Below, one piece after another: positions 44,390-54,169 of a DNA stretch of 64,000 nt. The notes beneath the pieces were generated by a model that worked only from the letters and a program-made list of their open reading frames with translations, ran no database searches and was not told the DNA's origin. The stretch comes from Cupriavidus neocaledonicus (lineage in GTDB: Bacteria; Pseudomonadota; Gammaproteobacteria; Burkholderiales; Burkholderiaceae), in contig NZ_AQUR01000105.1 of NCBI RefSeq assembly GCF_000372525.1, forward strand, positions 163,435 through 227,434, given 5' to 3'. The position numbers and the translations under genes are program-made. Position 1 is the stretch's first letter. Every line of letters begins with the position of its first letter.

Positions 44390-46282
44390 ATGCGTTCATC
44401 GCTTCACAGGTCGACCCGCCCGGCAAGCCCGGCGGTGCGTCCGTCCGTGCCCGCCATCCTGGCGGCCATGGCCTCGTTCTCCCTCGTTCCCGGTACCGCA
44501 TCCGCGCAGGCCGCGGACAGCAGTGCCGCGCAGCTCGCGCCGGTGGTGGTCACGTCCACGCGCACCGCGCAAGCCATTACGGAGGCGCTGCCGCACACCA
44601 CGGTGGTGACGCAGCAGGACATCGCCAATGCGCAGGCGCCGGACCTGCGCACGCTGCTGCGCAGCCAGGCCGGCGTCGAGTTCTCGACCAACGGCGGCAT
44701 GGGCAGCAATACCTCGCTGTTCATGCGCGGCGCCAACTCCAACCAGACCCTGATCCTGATCGACGGCGTGCGGGTGTCGTCGGCCAGCAGCGGCACCGCG
44801 CAGCTGGCCAATATCCTGCCCGACCAGATCGACCGCATCGAGGTGGTGCGCGGCAACGTCTCGGCGCTGTACGGCTCGGACGCGATCGGCGGCGTGGTGC
44901 AGATCTTCACCAGGAGCGGCGCGGGCCAGGCGCCGGCGGCCAACGCGGCGGTGGAGTACGGCAGCAACAATACGCGCCAGGGCACGGTCGGCTACGGCGG
45001 CCAGGTCGGCGACACCTCATTCAACCTGACCGGCTCGGCGTTCAAGACCGACGGCTTCTCGTCGATCAATACGAAGCAGGCGCCGCGCGCCAATCCCAAC
45101 GACAACCCGTACGAGAACCAGAGCGTGTCGGGGCAGGTGAAGCACCGCTTCACGCCCAACTGGGACGCGGGCATCACCGGCTACTACTCGAAGAGCAAGC
45201 TGTCGTTCGACAGCGCCTTCGGCCGCCCCACCGACGAGAACCGCACCAACAGCGAGCTGTACACGCTGTCGGCCTTTGCCAACGGCAAGCTGGGCGCGGA
45301 CTGGACCACGCATTTCAAGCTGGCACAGAGCGAGGACCGCAGCGATACCTTCCTCAACGGCAGGCCCAACGGCACCTTCAACACCCGCAACCGCCAGTTC
45401 AACTGGCAGAACGAGTACGCGCTGGCCGCCGGCCACACGCTGCTGTTCGGCACCGACTACCTGCAGCAGGAACTGGATTCCAGCGCCTACGGCGCGCCCA
45501 CGCGCAATGTATTCTCGGTGTTCGGCGGCTATGACGGGCGCTTCGGCAAGCACCAGCTGCAGCTCAACGCGCGCAACGACCACTATTCCGACTTCGGCAA
45601 CCAGGGCAGCTTCTTCGCCGGCTACGGCTACAACCTGACTGACGCGTTCAAGCTGATCGCCAGCGTCAGCAATGCCTTCCGCGCGCCGACCTTCAACGAG
45701 CTGTACTACCCCAACTTCGGCCAGCCCAACCTGCAGCCCGAGCGCGCCAAATCGGTCGAGGCCGGCGTGCAGTACACCACCGCCAGCGCCGGCCTGCTGC
45801 GCGTGACCGCGTTCGAGACGCGCTACCGCGACCTGATCGTGTCGGCGCTGCAGCCCAACGGCATGTTCCTGGCGCAGAACGTCAACCAGGCCAAGGTGCA
45901 GGGCATCGAGGCGTCGTGGCGCGCCCGTATCTACGGCACCGACCTCGGCGCCAGCGTGACCTTCCAGAACCCGGTCGACGAGCAGACCAACACCCAGCTG
46001 CTGCGCCGTGCACGCCGCCATGCCGCGCTGGACGTTGGCCGCGATATCGGCAACTGGCGCTTCGGCGGCGAATGGCTGCTGTCGTCGTCGCGCATGGACG
46101 CCGGCTCGCGCCGGCTGGGCGGATACGGTATCGTCAACCTCAACGCCCGCTACAACATCGACAAGCAATGGTTCATCGCCGCCCGCGTCGAAAACCTGTT
46201 CGACAAGGACTACCAGCTCGCCTACCCCTACAACACGCAGGGGCGCGCCGGCTTCATCACGCTGGGCTGGCGCCAGCGATGA
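44390..46282 (+). CDS. btuB: TonB-dependent vitamin B12 receptor
   Basis: A 630-residue outer-membrane receptor. The signal peptide (about residues 1-41, ending TASAQA) is followed by a TonB-box-like stretch LAPVVVTSTRTAQ, the plug (HTTVVTQQDI, LLRSQAGVEFSTNGGMGSN, LIDGVRVSS, EVVRGNVSALYGSDAIGGVVQIFTR) and a 22-strand barrel ending GFITLGWRQR. ATG 44390 is the first start after the riboswitch. It heads the uptake genes. Confidence 0.92.
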   Translation: MRSSLHRSTRPASPAVRPSVPAILAAMASFSLVPGTASAQAADSSAAQLAPVVVTSTRTAQAITEALPHTTVVTQQDIANAQAPDLRTLLRSQAGVEFSTNGGMGSNTSLFMRGANSNQTLILIDGVRVSSASSGTAQLANILPDQIDRIEVVRGNVSALYGSDAIGGVVQIFTRSGAGQAPAANAAVEYGSNNTRQGTVGYGGQVGDTSFNLTGSAFKTDGFSSINTKQAPRANPNDNPYENQSVSGQVKHRFTPNWDAGITGYYSKSKLSFDSAFGRPTDENRTNSELYTLSAFANGKLGADWTTHFKLAQSEDRSDTFLNGRPNGTFNTRNRQFNWQNEYALAAGHTLLFGTDYLQQELDSSAYGAPTRNVFSVFGGYDGRFGKHQLQLNARNDHYSDFGNQGSFFAGYGYNLTDAFKLIASVSNAFRAPTFNELYYPNFGQPNLQPERAKSVEAGVQYTTASAGLLRVTAFETRYRDLIVSALQPNGMFLAQNVNQAKVQGIEASWRARIYGTDLGASVTFQNPVDEQTNTQLLRRARRHAALDVGRDIGNWRFGGEWLLSSSRMDAGSRRLGGYGIVNLNARYNIDKQWFIAARVENLFDKDYQLAYPYNTQGRAGFITLGWRQR

Positions 46283-46297
46283 GCGCGCGGGCGCGCC

Positions 46298-47305
46298 ATG
46301 TCTGAGTTCCGGCGCGCCGTGGCGATCTGGCTGGTGCTGGCGTTCGCGGCGCTGCTGGCGTTTGCCTTGTCGCTGGCGCTGGGCAGCGTAGCGCTCGATG
46401 CGGGCGCGCTGTGGCGGGCGCTGAGCGGGGCCGACACCGGCACCGCCGGCGCCATCGTGCATGAGCTGCGCCTGCCGCGCGCGGCCGCGGCCTTTGCCTG
46501 CGGCGGGCTGCTGGCCCTGTCCGGTGCGCTGATGCAGGTGCTGCTGCGTAATCCGCTGGCCGAGCCCTATGTGCTGGGGGTATCGGGCGGCGCTTCCACC
46601 GCCGCGCTGCTGGCGATGCTGGCGCTGGCGCCGTGGTGGGGCGTGCAGGCGGCGGCGGCGCTCGGTGCCTTGCTGGCGATGGTGCTGGTGGCCTCGCTGG
46701 CGCGACGCGACCTGCTGCATCCGCAGGTGCAGGGCGGCCATCGCGAAGCCGGCGCGCGGCTGCTGCTGACCGGCGTGATCCTGGCCGCCGGCTGGGGCGC
46801 GGTGATTACGCTGATCCTGTCGGTCGCGCCGGAGTCGCGCCTGCGCGGCATGCTGTTCTGGCTCACCGGCGACCTGGGCGGCACCGCCGGCTACGGCGGC
46901 GCGCTGGCCATGCTGGTGGTGGCGCTGCTGCTGGCCATGCCGATGGCGCGCGCGCTCAACGTGATGCTGCTGGGCGAGACCGTGGCACAGGCGCTCGGCG
47001 TGCGCGTCGGGCGCGTGCGGCTGGCAACCTTCATGCTGGCATCGCTGTGCATTGCCGCTGCCATTACCACTGCCGGCTCGATCGGCTTTGTCGGGCTGGT
47101 GGTGCCGCACCTGGTGCGGCTCGCGTGGGGCAATGACCAGCGCATGCTGCTGCCGGCCGCGACGCTGTTGGGCGGCGCGCTGCTGATGGCGGCCGACCTG
47201 ATCGCGCGCACCGTGGTGGCGCCTGCGCAGCTGCCGGTGGGAGTGATCACCGGGCTGCTGGGCGTGCCGACCTTCCTCTACCTGCTGTTGCGGAGGCCGC
47301 GATGA
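46298..47305 (+). CDS. btuC: FecCD-type ABC transporter permease (cobalamin)
   Basis: A 335-residue permease with about ten helices. Typical motifs are ELRLPRAAAAFACGGLLALSG, LRNPLAEPYVLGVSGGAS and GSIGFVGLVVPHLVRL. It lies 15 bases after btuB and overlaps the ATPase gene by ATGA. FecCD permeases also carry siderophores and heme; the riboswitch and neighbours indicate corrinoid transport. Confidence 0.9.
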   Translation: MSEFRRAVAIWLVLAFAALLAFALSLALGSVALDAGALWRALSGADTGTAGAIVHELRLPRAAAAFACGGLLALSGALMQVLLRNPLAEPYVLGVSGGASTAALLAMLALAPWWGVQAAAALGALLAMVLVASLARRDLLHPQVQGGHREAGARLLLTGVILAAGWGAVITLILSVAPESRLRGMLFWLTGDLGGTAGYGGALAMLVVALLLAMPMARALNVMLLGETVAQALGVRVGRVRLATFMLASLCIAAAITTAGSIGFVGLVVPHLVRLAWGNDQRMLLPAATLLGGALLMAADLIARTVVAPAQLPVGVITGLLGVPTFLYLLLRRPR

Positions 47306-48144
47306 GCGCCGCCGCGCACTGGTCCCTGCCGCTCGCGGCCTGCCCGCGGCTGACGCTGCGCGAGCTGCGGCTGCGCACCAGCCAGCGCGTGCTGGTGGAC
47401 CGGCTGAGCCTGGCCATCGGCCCTGGCGAGCTGTGGTGCATCGCCGGCCCGAACGGTGCCGGCAAGTCCACGCTGATGACGGTGCTGGCCGGATTGCGCC
47501 ACGCCGACGGCGGCAGCGTCGAGATCGACGGGACCGCGCCGGCGCTGGTCGAGCCTGCGCTGCTGGCGCGCCAGCGCGCCTACCTGCCGCAAGCCGTGCA
47601 TGACACCTTCCCGATGCCGGTGCTCGACGCCGTGCGCGTGGGCCGCCATCCGCACCTGTCCGGCTGGGGCTGGACCGGTCGCGACGACGACCGCATCGTG
47701 CACGACGTGATCCGGGCCATGGATATCGAGGCGCTGGCCGCGCGCGATGTGCTGACGCTGTCCGGCGGCGAGCGCCAGCGCGTGTCGCTGGCCGCGGCGC
47801 TGGCGCAGCAGGCGCCGCTGCTGTTGCTGGACGAGCCGGTTTCGCACCTGGACCTGCGCCACCAGATCCTGGTGCTGGATCAGCTGGCCGCGCTGGCCCG
47901 CGCGGGGCGCCATGCCATCGTGGCGATCCTGCACGACCTAACGCTGGCGCTGCGCTACGCCACCCATGCCCTGCTGATGGCCGAAGACGGCACCGCGCTG
48001 CACGGCCCCGCCGCGCAGGTCCTGACCCCCGAACACTGCTCGCGCGCGCTGCGCACCGCCATCGTCAGCGTCAGCGACGGCGCGCATACCGCGCTGATTC
48101 CCGACGGCGCGCGCCCGACCTTACCCAACTCACACCATGACTGA
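47302..48144 (+). CDS. btuD: ABC transporter ATP-binding protein (cobalamin)
   Basis: A 280-residue ATPase. Walker A is GPNGAGKST, the signature LSGGERQR, Walker B LLLLDEPVSHLD, and the switch histidine lies in AILHDL. It powers the BtuC-type permease. Its end overlaps cobO by 8 bases. Confidence 0.92.
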   Translation: MSAAAHWSLPLAACPRLTLRELRLRTSQRVLVDRLSLAIGPGELWCIAGPNGAGKSTLMTVLAGLRHADGGSVEIDGTAPALVEPALLARQRAYLPQAVHDTFPMPVLDAVRVGRHPHLSGWGWTGRDDDRIVHDVIRAMDIEALAARDVLTLSGGERQRVSLAAALAQQAPLLLLDEPVSHLDLRHQILVLDQLAALARAGRHAIVAILHDLTLALRYATHALLMAEDGTALHGPAAQVLTPEHCSRALRTAIVSVSDGAHTALIPDGARPTLPNSHHD

Positions 48145-48769
48145 AGACCACAACCCCGCCGCGCAGGACCCCGACCGCGATGCCCGCCACAAGGCGCGCA
48201 TGGTGCGCAAGAAGGAAGTCGTCGACGCGAAGATCGCCGCCGCGCAGGACGAGCGCGGCGTGATCGTCATCACCACCGGCAACGGCAAGGGCAAGTCCAG
48301 CTCCGGCTTCGGCATGGTGGTGCGCGCGCTCGGCCATGGCATGCGCACCGGCGTAGTCCAGTTCATCAAGGGCGCGCAGCCCACCGGCGAAGAGATGTTC
48401 CTGCGCCGCTTTCCCGACGAATGCGCCTTCCACGTGATGGGCGAGGGCTATACCTGGGAAACCCAGGACCGGTCCCGCGACGTGGCCAAGGCGCAGGCCG
48501 CGTGGGAGGTGGCGCGCGCCATGCTGCGCGACCCCGGCATCGGCCTGGTGCTGCTCGACGAGCTCAACATCGCGCTCAAGCTGCACTATCTTGAGGTGGA
48601 GCAGGTCATTGCCGACCTGCGCGCGCGCCCGCCGATGCAGCATGTGGTCATCACCGGCCGCGGCGCGCCGCCGGCGCTGGTGGAGGCGGCCGACACCGTC
48701 ACCGACATGACCCCGGTCAAGCACGCGTTCCAGCAAGGCATCAAGGCCCAGCGCGGCGTGGAAATGTAG
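48137..48769 (+). CDS. cobO: Cob(I)yrinic acid a,c-diamide adenosyltransferase
   Basis: A 210-residue CobA/CobO/BtuR-type ATP:corrinoid adenosyltransferase. The P-loop GNGKGKSSSGFG lies near residue 47 and DELNIALKLHYL later; the tail TDMTPVKHAFQQGIKAQRGVE is family-typical. It makes adenosylcorrinoid from reduced corrinoid taken up by the transporter. Confidence 0.94.
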   Translation: MTEDHNPAAQDPDRDARHKARMVRKKEVVDAKIAAAQDERGVIVITTGNGKGKSSSGFGMVVRALGHGMRTGVVQFIKGAQPTGEEMFLRRFPDECAFHVMGEGYTWETQDRSRDVAKAQAAWEVARAMLRDPGIGLVLLDELNIALKLHYLEVEQVIADLRARPPMQHVVITGRGAPPALVEAADTVTDMTPVKHAFQQGIKAQRGVEM

Positions 48770-48801
48770 CCCTTTTTTTCTCAGTACCCGAACCAGGCAT
48801 C

Positions 48802-49842
48802 ATGCAGTTTCCCGAAATCCCTCCGCTCGACGATGCGCTGCGCCCCGTGCTGCAGGCTGCCATCGACGACAAGACCAAGCCGCTCGGCGCGCTCGGCCGG
48901 CTCGAAGCGCTGGCCCTGCAGCTGGGCCTGATCCAGGGCAGCGCGCGGCCGGTGCTGCGGCGGCCCACGGTAATCGTGTTCGCCGCCGACCATGGCGTCG
49001 CCGACGCCGGTGTCAGCGCCTATCCGGCCGAGGTCACGGCGCAGATGGTGCAGAACTTCCTGGCCGGCGGCGCGGCTATCAACGTGTTCTCGCGCCAGCA
49101 CGGCATTGCGCTGGAGATCGTCGACGCGGGCGTGCGCGTGCCGCTGCCGGCCGCCCCCGGGCTGGTCAATTGCCGCATTGCCGACGGCACCCGCAACTTC
49201 GCGGACGAGCCGGCGATGACGCCGGCGCAGGCCGCCGCGGCGATGACCGCCGGCATGGCGCGCGTGCTGCGCCATGCGCAGCAGGGCTGCAACGTGATCG
49301 GCTTCGGCGAGATGGGCATCGCCAATACCTCGGCCGCGGCGTGCCTGATGCAGCGGCTGACCGGCCTGCCGCTGGAGGACTGCATCGGGCGCGGCACCGG
49401 CCTGGACGACGCCGGCCTGGCGCGCAAGCGCGCGGTGCTGGCCGGCGCGCTGGCGCGGCATGCCGACGCGCTGGCGCCGCTGGACGTGCTGGCCGCCTTC
49501 GGCGGTTTCGAGATCGCGATGATGGCCGGCGCCTTCCTGGCTGCCGCGGCCAGTCGCATGGTGATCCTGGTCGACGGCTTTATCGCCACGGCCGCGCTGC
49601 TGGTGGCGCAGCGGCTGGACCCTAACGTGCTGCCGTACTGCGTGTTCACGCACTGCTCGCACGAGCGCGGCCACCGCGCGCTGCTGGCGCAGTTCGACGC
49701 CGCGCCGCTGCTGGCGCTGGACCTGCGCCTGGGCGAAGGCACCGGCTGTGCTCTGGCGTGGCCGCTGCTGGCCTCGGCCGCGGCGTTCCTGAACGAGATG
49801 GCCACCTTCAGCGGCGCCGGCGTCAGCACCGCCTCGCCATGA
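48802..49842 (+). CDS. cobT: Nicotinate-nucleotide--dimethylbenzimidazole phosphoribosyltransferase
   Basis: A 346-residue CobT that makes alpha-ribazole phosphate, activating the lower ligand. The motifs KTKPLGALGRLEALA, VFAADHGVADAGVSAYP and the catalytic-glutamate tail RLGEGTGCALAWPLL are present. It overlaps cobS by ATGA. Confidence 0.95.
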   Translation: MQFPEIPPLDDALRPVLQAAIDDKTKPLGALGRLEALALQLGLIQGSARPVLRRPTVIVFAADHGVADAGVSAYPAEVTAQMVQNFLAGGAAINVFSRQHGIALEIVDAGVRVPLPAAPGLVNCRIADGTRNFADEPAMTPAQAAAAMTAGMARVLRHAQQGCNVIGFGEMGIANTSAAACLMQRLTGLPLEDCIGRGTGLDDAGLARKRAVLAGALARHADALAPLDVLAAFGGFEIAMMAGAFLAAAASRMVILVDGFIATAALLVAQRLDPNVLPYCVFTHCSHERGHRALLAQFDAAPLLALDLRLGEGTGCALAWPLLASAAAFLNEMATFSGAGVSTASP

Positions 49843-50693
49843 GCGTGCCGACCGACCCGGTGCCCATTCCCGGACCCGCCCGCGAACCCGGTACCGGACC
49901 CCGCGCCCCGGCGGGCGTGGCCGGCGAACTGCGCTATTTCCTGACGGCGCTGGGCTATTTCACGCGCGTGCCGCTGCCGGGCTGGCTGGCGCGCTGGGTC
50001 GGCTTCGAACCCCATTACCTGCATGCCGCCGCACGCTACTTCCCGCTGGTCGGGCTGCTGGTGGGCGGCGCGGGCGCGCTCGCCACCTGGGGCGCGGCGC
50101 TGTGGTGGCCGCCCGGCGTGGCCGTGCTGCTGGGCATGGCCGCGACGCTGCTGCTGACCGGCGCCTTCCATGAAGACGGGCTGGCCGATTGCGTCGATGC
50201 CTTCGGCGGCGCGTGGCAGCGCGACGACGTGCTGCGCATCATGCACGATTCGCGCATCGGCGCGTTCGGCGCGATCGCGCTGGTGGTGGCGCTGCTGCTG
50301 AAGTGGCAGCTGCTGGTGGCGATCGCCGGGCGCGGCGGCAGCGCGGTGCTCCTCGCCGTGCTGGTCGCCGCGCATGCCGCCAGCCGCGCGCTGGCGGTCA
50401 GCTATCTCGCCACGCTGGCCTACGTGCGCGCCGAGGGCAAGGCCAAGCCGGTGGCGCAGAAGCTGGCCGGCGCTGGCCTGGTGTTCGCGCTGCTGTGCGG
50501 GCTGGTGCCGCTGTGGCTGGTGTCGCCAGGGTTCGGCGCCGCCGCGGTGGCGGCGTTGCTGGTGCTGCGCCTGCTGCTCGGCCGCTACTTCGTGCGCCGC
50601 ATCGGCGGCTATACCGGCGACTGCCTGGGCATGGCCCAGCAATGCGCCGAAATCCTGCTCTACCTGGTGGCCGCGGCATGGACGTGGTCCTGA
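49839..50693 (+). CDS. cobS: Adenosylcobinamide-GDP ribazoletransferase
   Basis: A 284-residue membrane enzyme that joins adenosylcobinamide-GDP with alpha-ribazole(-phosphate). The acidic motif FHEDGLADCVDAFGG is near residue 108, then IMHDSRIGAFG; several helices and GYTGDCLGMAQQ close the protein. Its N-terminal 25 residues are Pro-rich and not conserved. ATG 49839 overlaps the cobT stop, and the end overlaps cobC by 16 bases. Confidence 0.94.
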   Translation: MSVPTDPVPIPGPAREPGTGPRAPAGVAGELRYFLTALGYFTRVPLPGWLARWVGFEPHYLHAAARYFPLVGLLVGGAGALATWGAALWWPPGVAVLLGMAATLLLTGAFHEDGLADCVDAFGGAWQRDDVLRIMHDSRIGAFGAIALVVALLLKWQLLVAIAGRGGSAVLLAVLVAAHAASRALAVSYLATLAYVRAEGKAKPVAQKLAGAGLVFALLCGLVPLWLVSPGFGAAAVAALLVLRLLLGRYFVRRIGGYTGDCLGMAQQCAEILLYLVAAAWTWS

Positions 50694-51259
50694 TCCGCCA
50701 TGCGCGGCCACAGGTGGCGGCAGGCACCTGCTATGGCTGCCTCGACCTGCCGCTGCTGGCGCCGCTGACGCCGCCCGCCGCGCGCATCGTTGCCGGCCTG
50801 CCGGCTCCGGATCGCATCGTGGCCAGCCCGCTGGCGCGCGCGCTGGGCACGGCGCAGGCGCTGGCCCAGGCATGGCCCGGCGGGGTGCCGGCCATCGACA
50901 CCGAACCTGCCCTGCGAGAAATCGACTTCGGCAGCTGGGAGGGCGTGGCCTGGGATGCGATCGACCGCGGCGCGCTCGACCAGTGGGCGGCCGATCTGCT
51001 GCACGCGCGGCCGCATGGCGGCGAAGCGCCGGCGCAGGCGATGGCGCGGGTCGCCGGCTGGGCCGCGACACTGGCCGGGGAGCGCGCGCAATGTCTCTGG
51101 GTGGTCGGCCATGCCGGGCCGATGCGCATGCTCGCGGCGCACTGGCTGGGCGTGCCGCTGTCGACCACGGTCAGCTGGGAGCTGGGCTTCGGTGCCAGCT
51201 GCGGGTTCCGGCTGGCTCAGGGCGGGGCGCGGCTGGGCTGGTGGAACCGCGCCGGCTGA
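50678..51259 (+). CDS. cobC: Alpha-ribazole phosphatase (histidine phosphatase)
   Basis: A 193-residue phosphoglycerate-mutase-fold phosphatase. The phosphohistidine motif is LIRHARPQV at residues 5-13; ALREIDFGSWEGVAWD and VVGHAGPMRML give the remaining active-site residues. It dephosphorylates alpha-ribazole phosphate or the final cobalamin phosphate. ATG 50678 lies within cobS. Confidence 0.88.
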   Translation: MDVVLIRHARPQVAAGTCYGCLDLPLLAPLTPPAARIVAGLPAPDRIVASPLARALGTAQALAQAWPGGVPAIDTEPALREIDFGSWEGVAWDAIDRGALDQWAADLLHARPHGGEAPAQAMARVAGWAATLAGERAQCLWVVGHAGPMRMLAAHWLGVPLSTTVSWELGFGASCGFRLAQGGARLGWWNRAG

Positions 51260-52177
51260 TCAGCGTGCCGGCCGGCGGCCGCGCGCGGTGTCGAGGTCCT
51301 TGCACAGCTGCGCCGCGCCTTGCACCACGCGCGGGCCGGCCCGGTTGAGCAGGTCGCCATCGATCACGAACAGGTTGTTGCGCGCCACCGCCGTGACCTG
51401 TTTCCAGCGCCGCCACATCTCGAAATCCGGCAACGGCTGGTCCGAGCGCGTGGCGCCCATGCCCGCCGTCACCATCGCTTCCGGATTGCCCGCGATCACC
51501 GCTTCGACCGACACGGTCGGCACCAGCGGCGCCTCGGCCGCGAACAGGTTGCGGCCGCCGCACAGCGCCAGCATGTCGCTGACCAGGTGCTGGCCGTTGA
51601 GCGTCATCAGCGGCTGCTGCCAGACCTGGTAGAACACCGTCACCGGCGGGCGCGCCGCATAGGTCTGGCGCAGCGTTTCCACCTGCTGGCGGAAACCGTC
51701 GGCGGCGCGCCGCGCGGTGGCGTCGGTGCCGAGCAGCGTGCCGAGCTTCTCGATGTTGTCCGGGATCGCCGCCAGGCGGCGCGGCTCGCTGTAGAACAGC
51801 GGGATGCCGAGCGCGCGCAGCCGGTCGGCCTGCTTCTGCGCATTGCCGTGGCGCCACACCACGATCAGGTCGGGCCTGAGCGCGGCAATGCGCTCCAGGT
51901 CCAGCGCCTTGTTGTCACCGACGCGCGCGATCGCGCGCGCTTGTGGCGGGTAGTCGCTGTAGTTGACGGTGCCGACGATGCGGTCGCCTGCGCCCGCGGC
52001 GAACAGCATCTCGGTGACGTGCGGCGCCAGCGAGACCACGCGGCGCGCCGGCTGCGCCAGGGTCACGGTCTGGCCGGCGTCGTCGATGACGGAGACTGTG
52101 GCGGTGGCGGGCAGCGCCGCGAGCAGCAGCGCGGCGGCGATGACAGGGCAGAGGCGGTTCGGCATGGCAAGCGTCAT
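51260..52177 (-). CDS. btuF: Cobalamin ABC transporter substrate-binding protein
   Basis: A 305-residue BtuF-like periplasmic binding protein: signal peptide (RLCPVIAAALLLAALPATA), then VSVIDDAGQTVTLAQPARRVVSLAPHVTEMLFAAGAG, YSDYPPQA and DLERIAALRPDLIVVW. It delivers corrinoid to BtuCD but is coded on the opposite strand. Start ATG 52177, four bases after the upstream stop, or ATG 52165. Its stop abuts the cobC stop. Confidence 0.9.
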   Translation of the reverse strand: MTLAMPNRLCPVIAAALLLAALPATATVSVIDDAGQTVTLAQPARRVVSLAPHVTEMLFAAGAGDRIVGTVNYSDYPPQARAIARVGDNKALDLERIAALRPDLIVVWRHGNAQKQADRLRALGIPLFYSEPRRLAAIPDNIEKLGTLLGTDATARRAADGFRQQVETLRQTYAARPPVTVFYQVWQQPLMTLNGQHLVSDMLALCGGRNLFAAEAPLVPTVSVEAVIAGNPEAMVTAGMGATRSDQPLPDFEMWRRWKQVTAVARNNLFVIDGDLLNRAGPRVVQGAAQLCKDLDTARGRRPAR

Positions 52178-52181
52178 AAGT

Positions 52182-53198
52182 TCAGGCGGCGGCCGCCAGC
52201 GCCGCGTCCAGCCGCCGCCAGGCCAGCGGCTGGTCCGGCGGCAGGCCAAGGCGCAGGCTCGGCGCGCAGCCGCCGGCGGCATCGAAATAACGGGTCCAGA
52301 CGCCGTGCTGTGCCAGCTCGTGGTGCAGCCGCGCGGCGTCGCGATGCGGCACCCAGCAGAACAGCGGGTGCATCGCCGGCTTCAGGCCGTGGCGGTCCAG
52401 CAGCGCGGCCAGCCGGGCCCCGCACGCTTGCAGCCGGGCCCGGGTGGCGTGCTGCCACGGCAGGTCGGCCAGCGCGCGGCGCGCCACCTCGCGCGCGGGG
52501 CCGGCGACGGTCCAGTGGCCCAGGCGCGCGCGCAGCGCGTCCAGCAGCGCCGGCTGCGCCAGCACGAAGCCGCAGCGGATGCCAGCCAGCCCATAGAACT
52601 TGCCGATCGAGCGCAGCACCACCAGCCCGGGGTTTTCGCTGTGCGCGGCGACGGAACCGCCGGGCAGGCAATCGATAAAGGCTTCGTCGACCAGCAGCGT
52701 GCCGCCGCGCGCGGCCAGCGCGGCATGCCAGCGCAGCAGCATGGCGGCGGGCAGCACGCGCGCGGTCGGGTTGTTGGGGTTGACGACGACCAGATGATCG
52801 AGCGCATCGGCCAAATCAGGCCGCTTGAAGTCGGCTTCGTCCAGCAGCACCACGGTGTGCCCGGCTGCGGCGAACGCCGGCGCGTATTCGCTGTATCCCA
52901 GCGCGGCGATGCCGACCCGTCCCGGGCGCAGCAGCGCCGGCAGCGTGCGGATCGCGGCCTGCGAGCCGGCCACCGGCAGCGCATGGGGCGCGCCGCATGC
53001 CGCCGCGGCCAGCTCGGCCAGGCCGTCGTCGTCCTGCGGCAACCGCTGCCACACCTGCGGCGGCAGCGCCGGCACCGCATAGCCGTCGGGGTTGATGCCG
53101 GTGGACAGGTCGAGCCAGTCGTCGGCCGGGCGGCCGTAGCGGCGCACCGCGGCGAGCAGGTCGCCGCCATGGCGGATCGGGGGCTGGGCGGTGCTCAT
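52182..53198 (-). CDS. cobD: Threonine-phosphate decarboxylase
   Basis: A 338-residue fold-type I PLP enzyme that makes (R)-1-amino-2-propanol phosphate, the linker of the nucleotide loop. Motifs are RHGGDLLAAVRRYG, LDLSTGINPDGY, VVVNPNNPTARVL and the PLP lysine in VLRSIGKFYGLAGIRCGF. The enzyme is named CobD in Salmonella and CobC in Pseudomonas. ATG 53198 overlaps the cbiB stop. Confidence 0.92.
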   Translation of the reverse strand: MSTAQPPIRHGGDLLAAVRRYGRPADDWLDLSTGINPDGYAVPALPPQVWQRLPQDDDGLAELAAAACGAPHALPVAGSQAAIRTLPALLRPGRVGIAALGYSEYAPAFAAAGHTVVLLDEADFKRPDLADALDHLVVVNPNNPTARVLPAAMLLRWHAALAARGGTLLVDEAFIDCLPGGSVAAHSENPGLVVLRSIGKFYGLAGIRCGFVLAQPALLDALRARLGHWTVAGPAREVARRALADLPWQHATRARLQACGARLAALLDRHGLKPAMHPLFCWVPHRDAARLHHELAQHGVWTRYFDAAGGCAPSLRLGLPPDQPLAWRRLDAALAAAA

Positions 53199-54169
53199 GC
53201 CGGTGCGGAAACCATCAAGGCGGCGAGCGCGCTGGCTGTCGCCAGTGCCAGCCACAACCACAGCGTGCGTTCGACCAGCCGCAGGCAGGCCATCACATGC
53301 GCCGCCTGCGGCGCGGTGCCGGCGCCCAGTGGCGGGCGCGGCTCGATTTGACCGTGATAGCGCGCCGGGCCGCCGAGCCGCACGCCGACGGCGCCGGCAC
53401 CGGCGGCCATTACCGGGCCGGCATTGGGACTGGACCACGCCGGCGCCTGCGTGCGCCAGCAGCGCAACGCCTGCGCGGTGGCGCCGAGCAGCGCATACGA
53501 CAGCGCGGTCAGCCGTGCCGGCACCAGGTTGAGCGCATCGTCGAGGCGCGCCGCGGCCCAGCCGAAATGCAGCAGCCGCGGCGTGCGGTAGCCCCACATC
53601 GCATCGAGCGTATTGGCCAGCCGGAACACGATCACGGCCGGCGCGCCGCCGACCAGGAACCAGAACAGCGCGCCGAACACCGCGTCGTTGCCGTTTTCCA
53701 GCGCCGATTCGCACGCGGCGCGGGCCAGCGCCTCGGCGTCGGCATCAGCGGTGTCGCGCGAGACGATGCGCGCGGTCAGCGCGCGCGCGGCGGTCAGGTC
53801 GGCCGCGCCCAGCGCGCCGGCAATCGGGGCGATATGCTGGTGCAGGCTGCGCGCGCCCAGCGCCGCGTACAGCGCCAGCGCATGCAGTGCCAGCGCGGCG
53901 AGCGGCTGCCAGCGGGCCGCCGCGGCCACCAGCCACCATGCCAGCGCGGCCGGGACCAGCACCAGCACGCACCAGCCGGCAAGCCCGGCAAGGCGCTGGC
54001 GCCAGGGCGCACGAGGTTGCGAGAGAGGGTTGAGGCGGCGTTCCAGCGCGGCCGCGATGCGGCCGAAGCCCACCAGCGGATGCCAGCGGCGCGGCTCGCC
54101 GAGCCAGCGGTCCAGCAGTGTCCCGATCCATGCCGCTGCCACGCATGCCGGCCAGGCCAGCATCAGCAT
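53195..54169 (-). CDS. cbiB: Adenosylcobinamide-phosphate synthase
   Basis: A 324-residue membrane protein that couples aminopropanol phosphate to adenosylcobyric acid. The start LDRWLGEPRRWHPLVGFGRI, then ARALTARIVSRDTADADAEA and CESALENGNDAVFGALFWF are family motifs. It overlaps the aminotransferase gene downstream and cobU upstream (7 bases). An alternative start two codons in is possible. Confidence 0.93.
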   Translation of the reverse strand: MLMLAWPACVAAAWIGTLLDRWLGEPRRWHPLVGFGRIAAALERRLNPLSQPRAPWRQRLAGLAGWCVLVLVPAALAWWLVAAAARWQPLAALALHALALYAALGARSLHQHIAPIAGALGAADLTAARALTARIVSRDTADADAEALARAACESALENGNDAVFGALFWFLVGGAPAVIVFRLANTLDAMWGYRTPRLLHFGWAAARLDDALNLVPARLTALSYALLGATAQALRCWRTQAPAWSSPNAGPVMAAGAGAVGVRLGGPARYHGQIEPRPPLGAGTAPQAAHVMACLRLVERTLWLWLALATASALAALMVSAPA

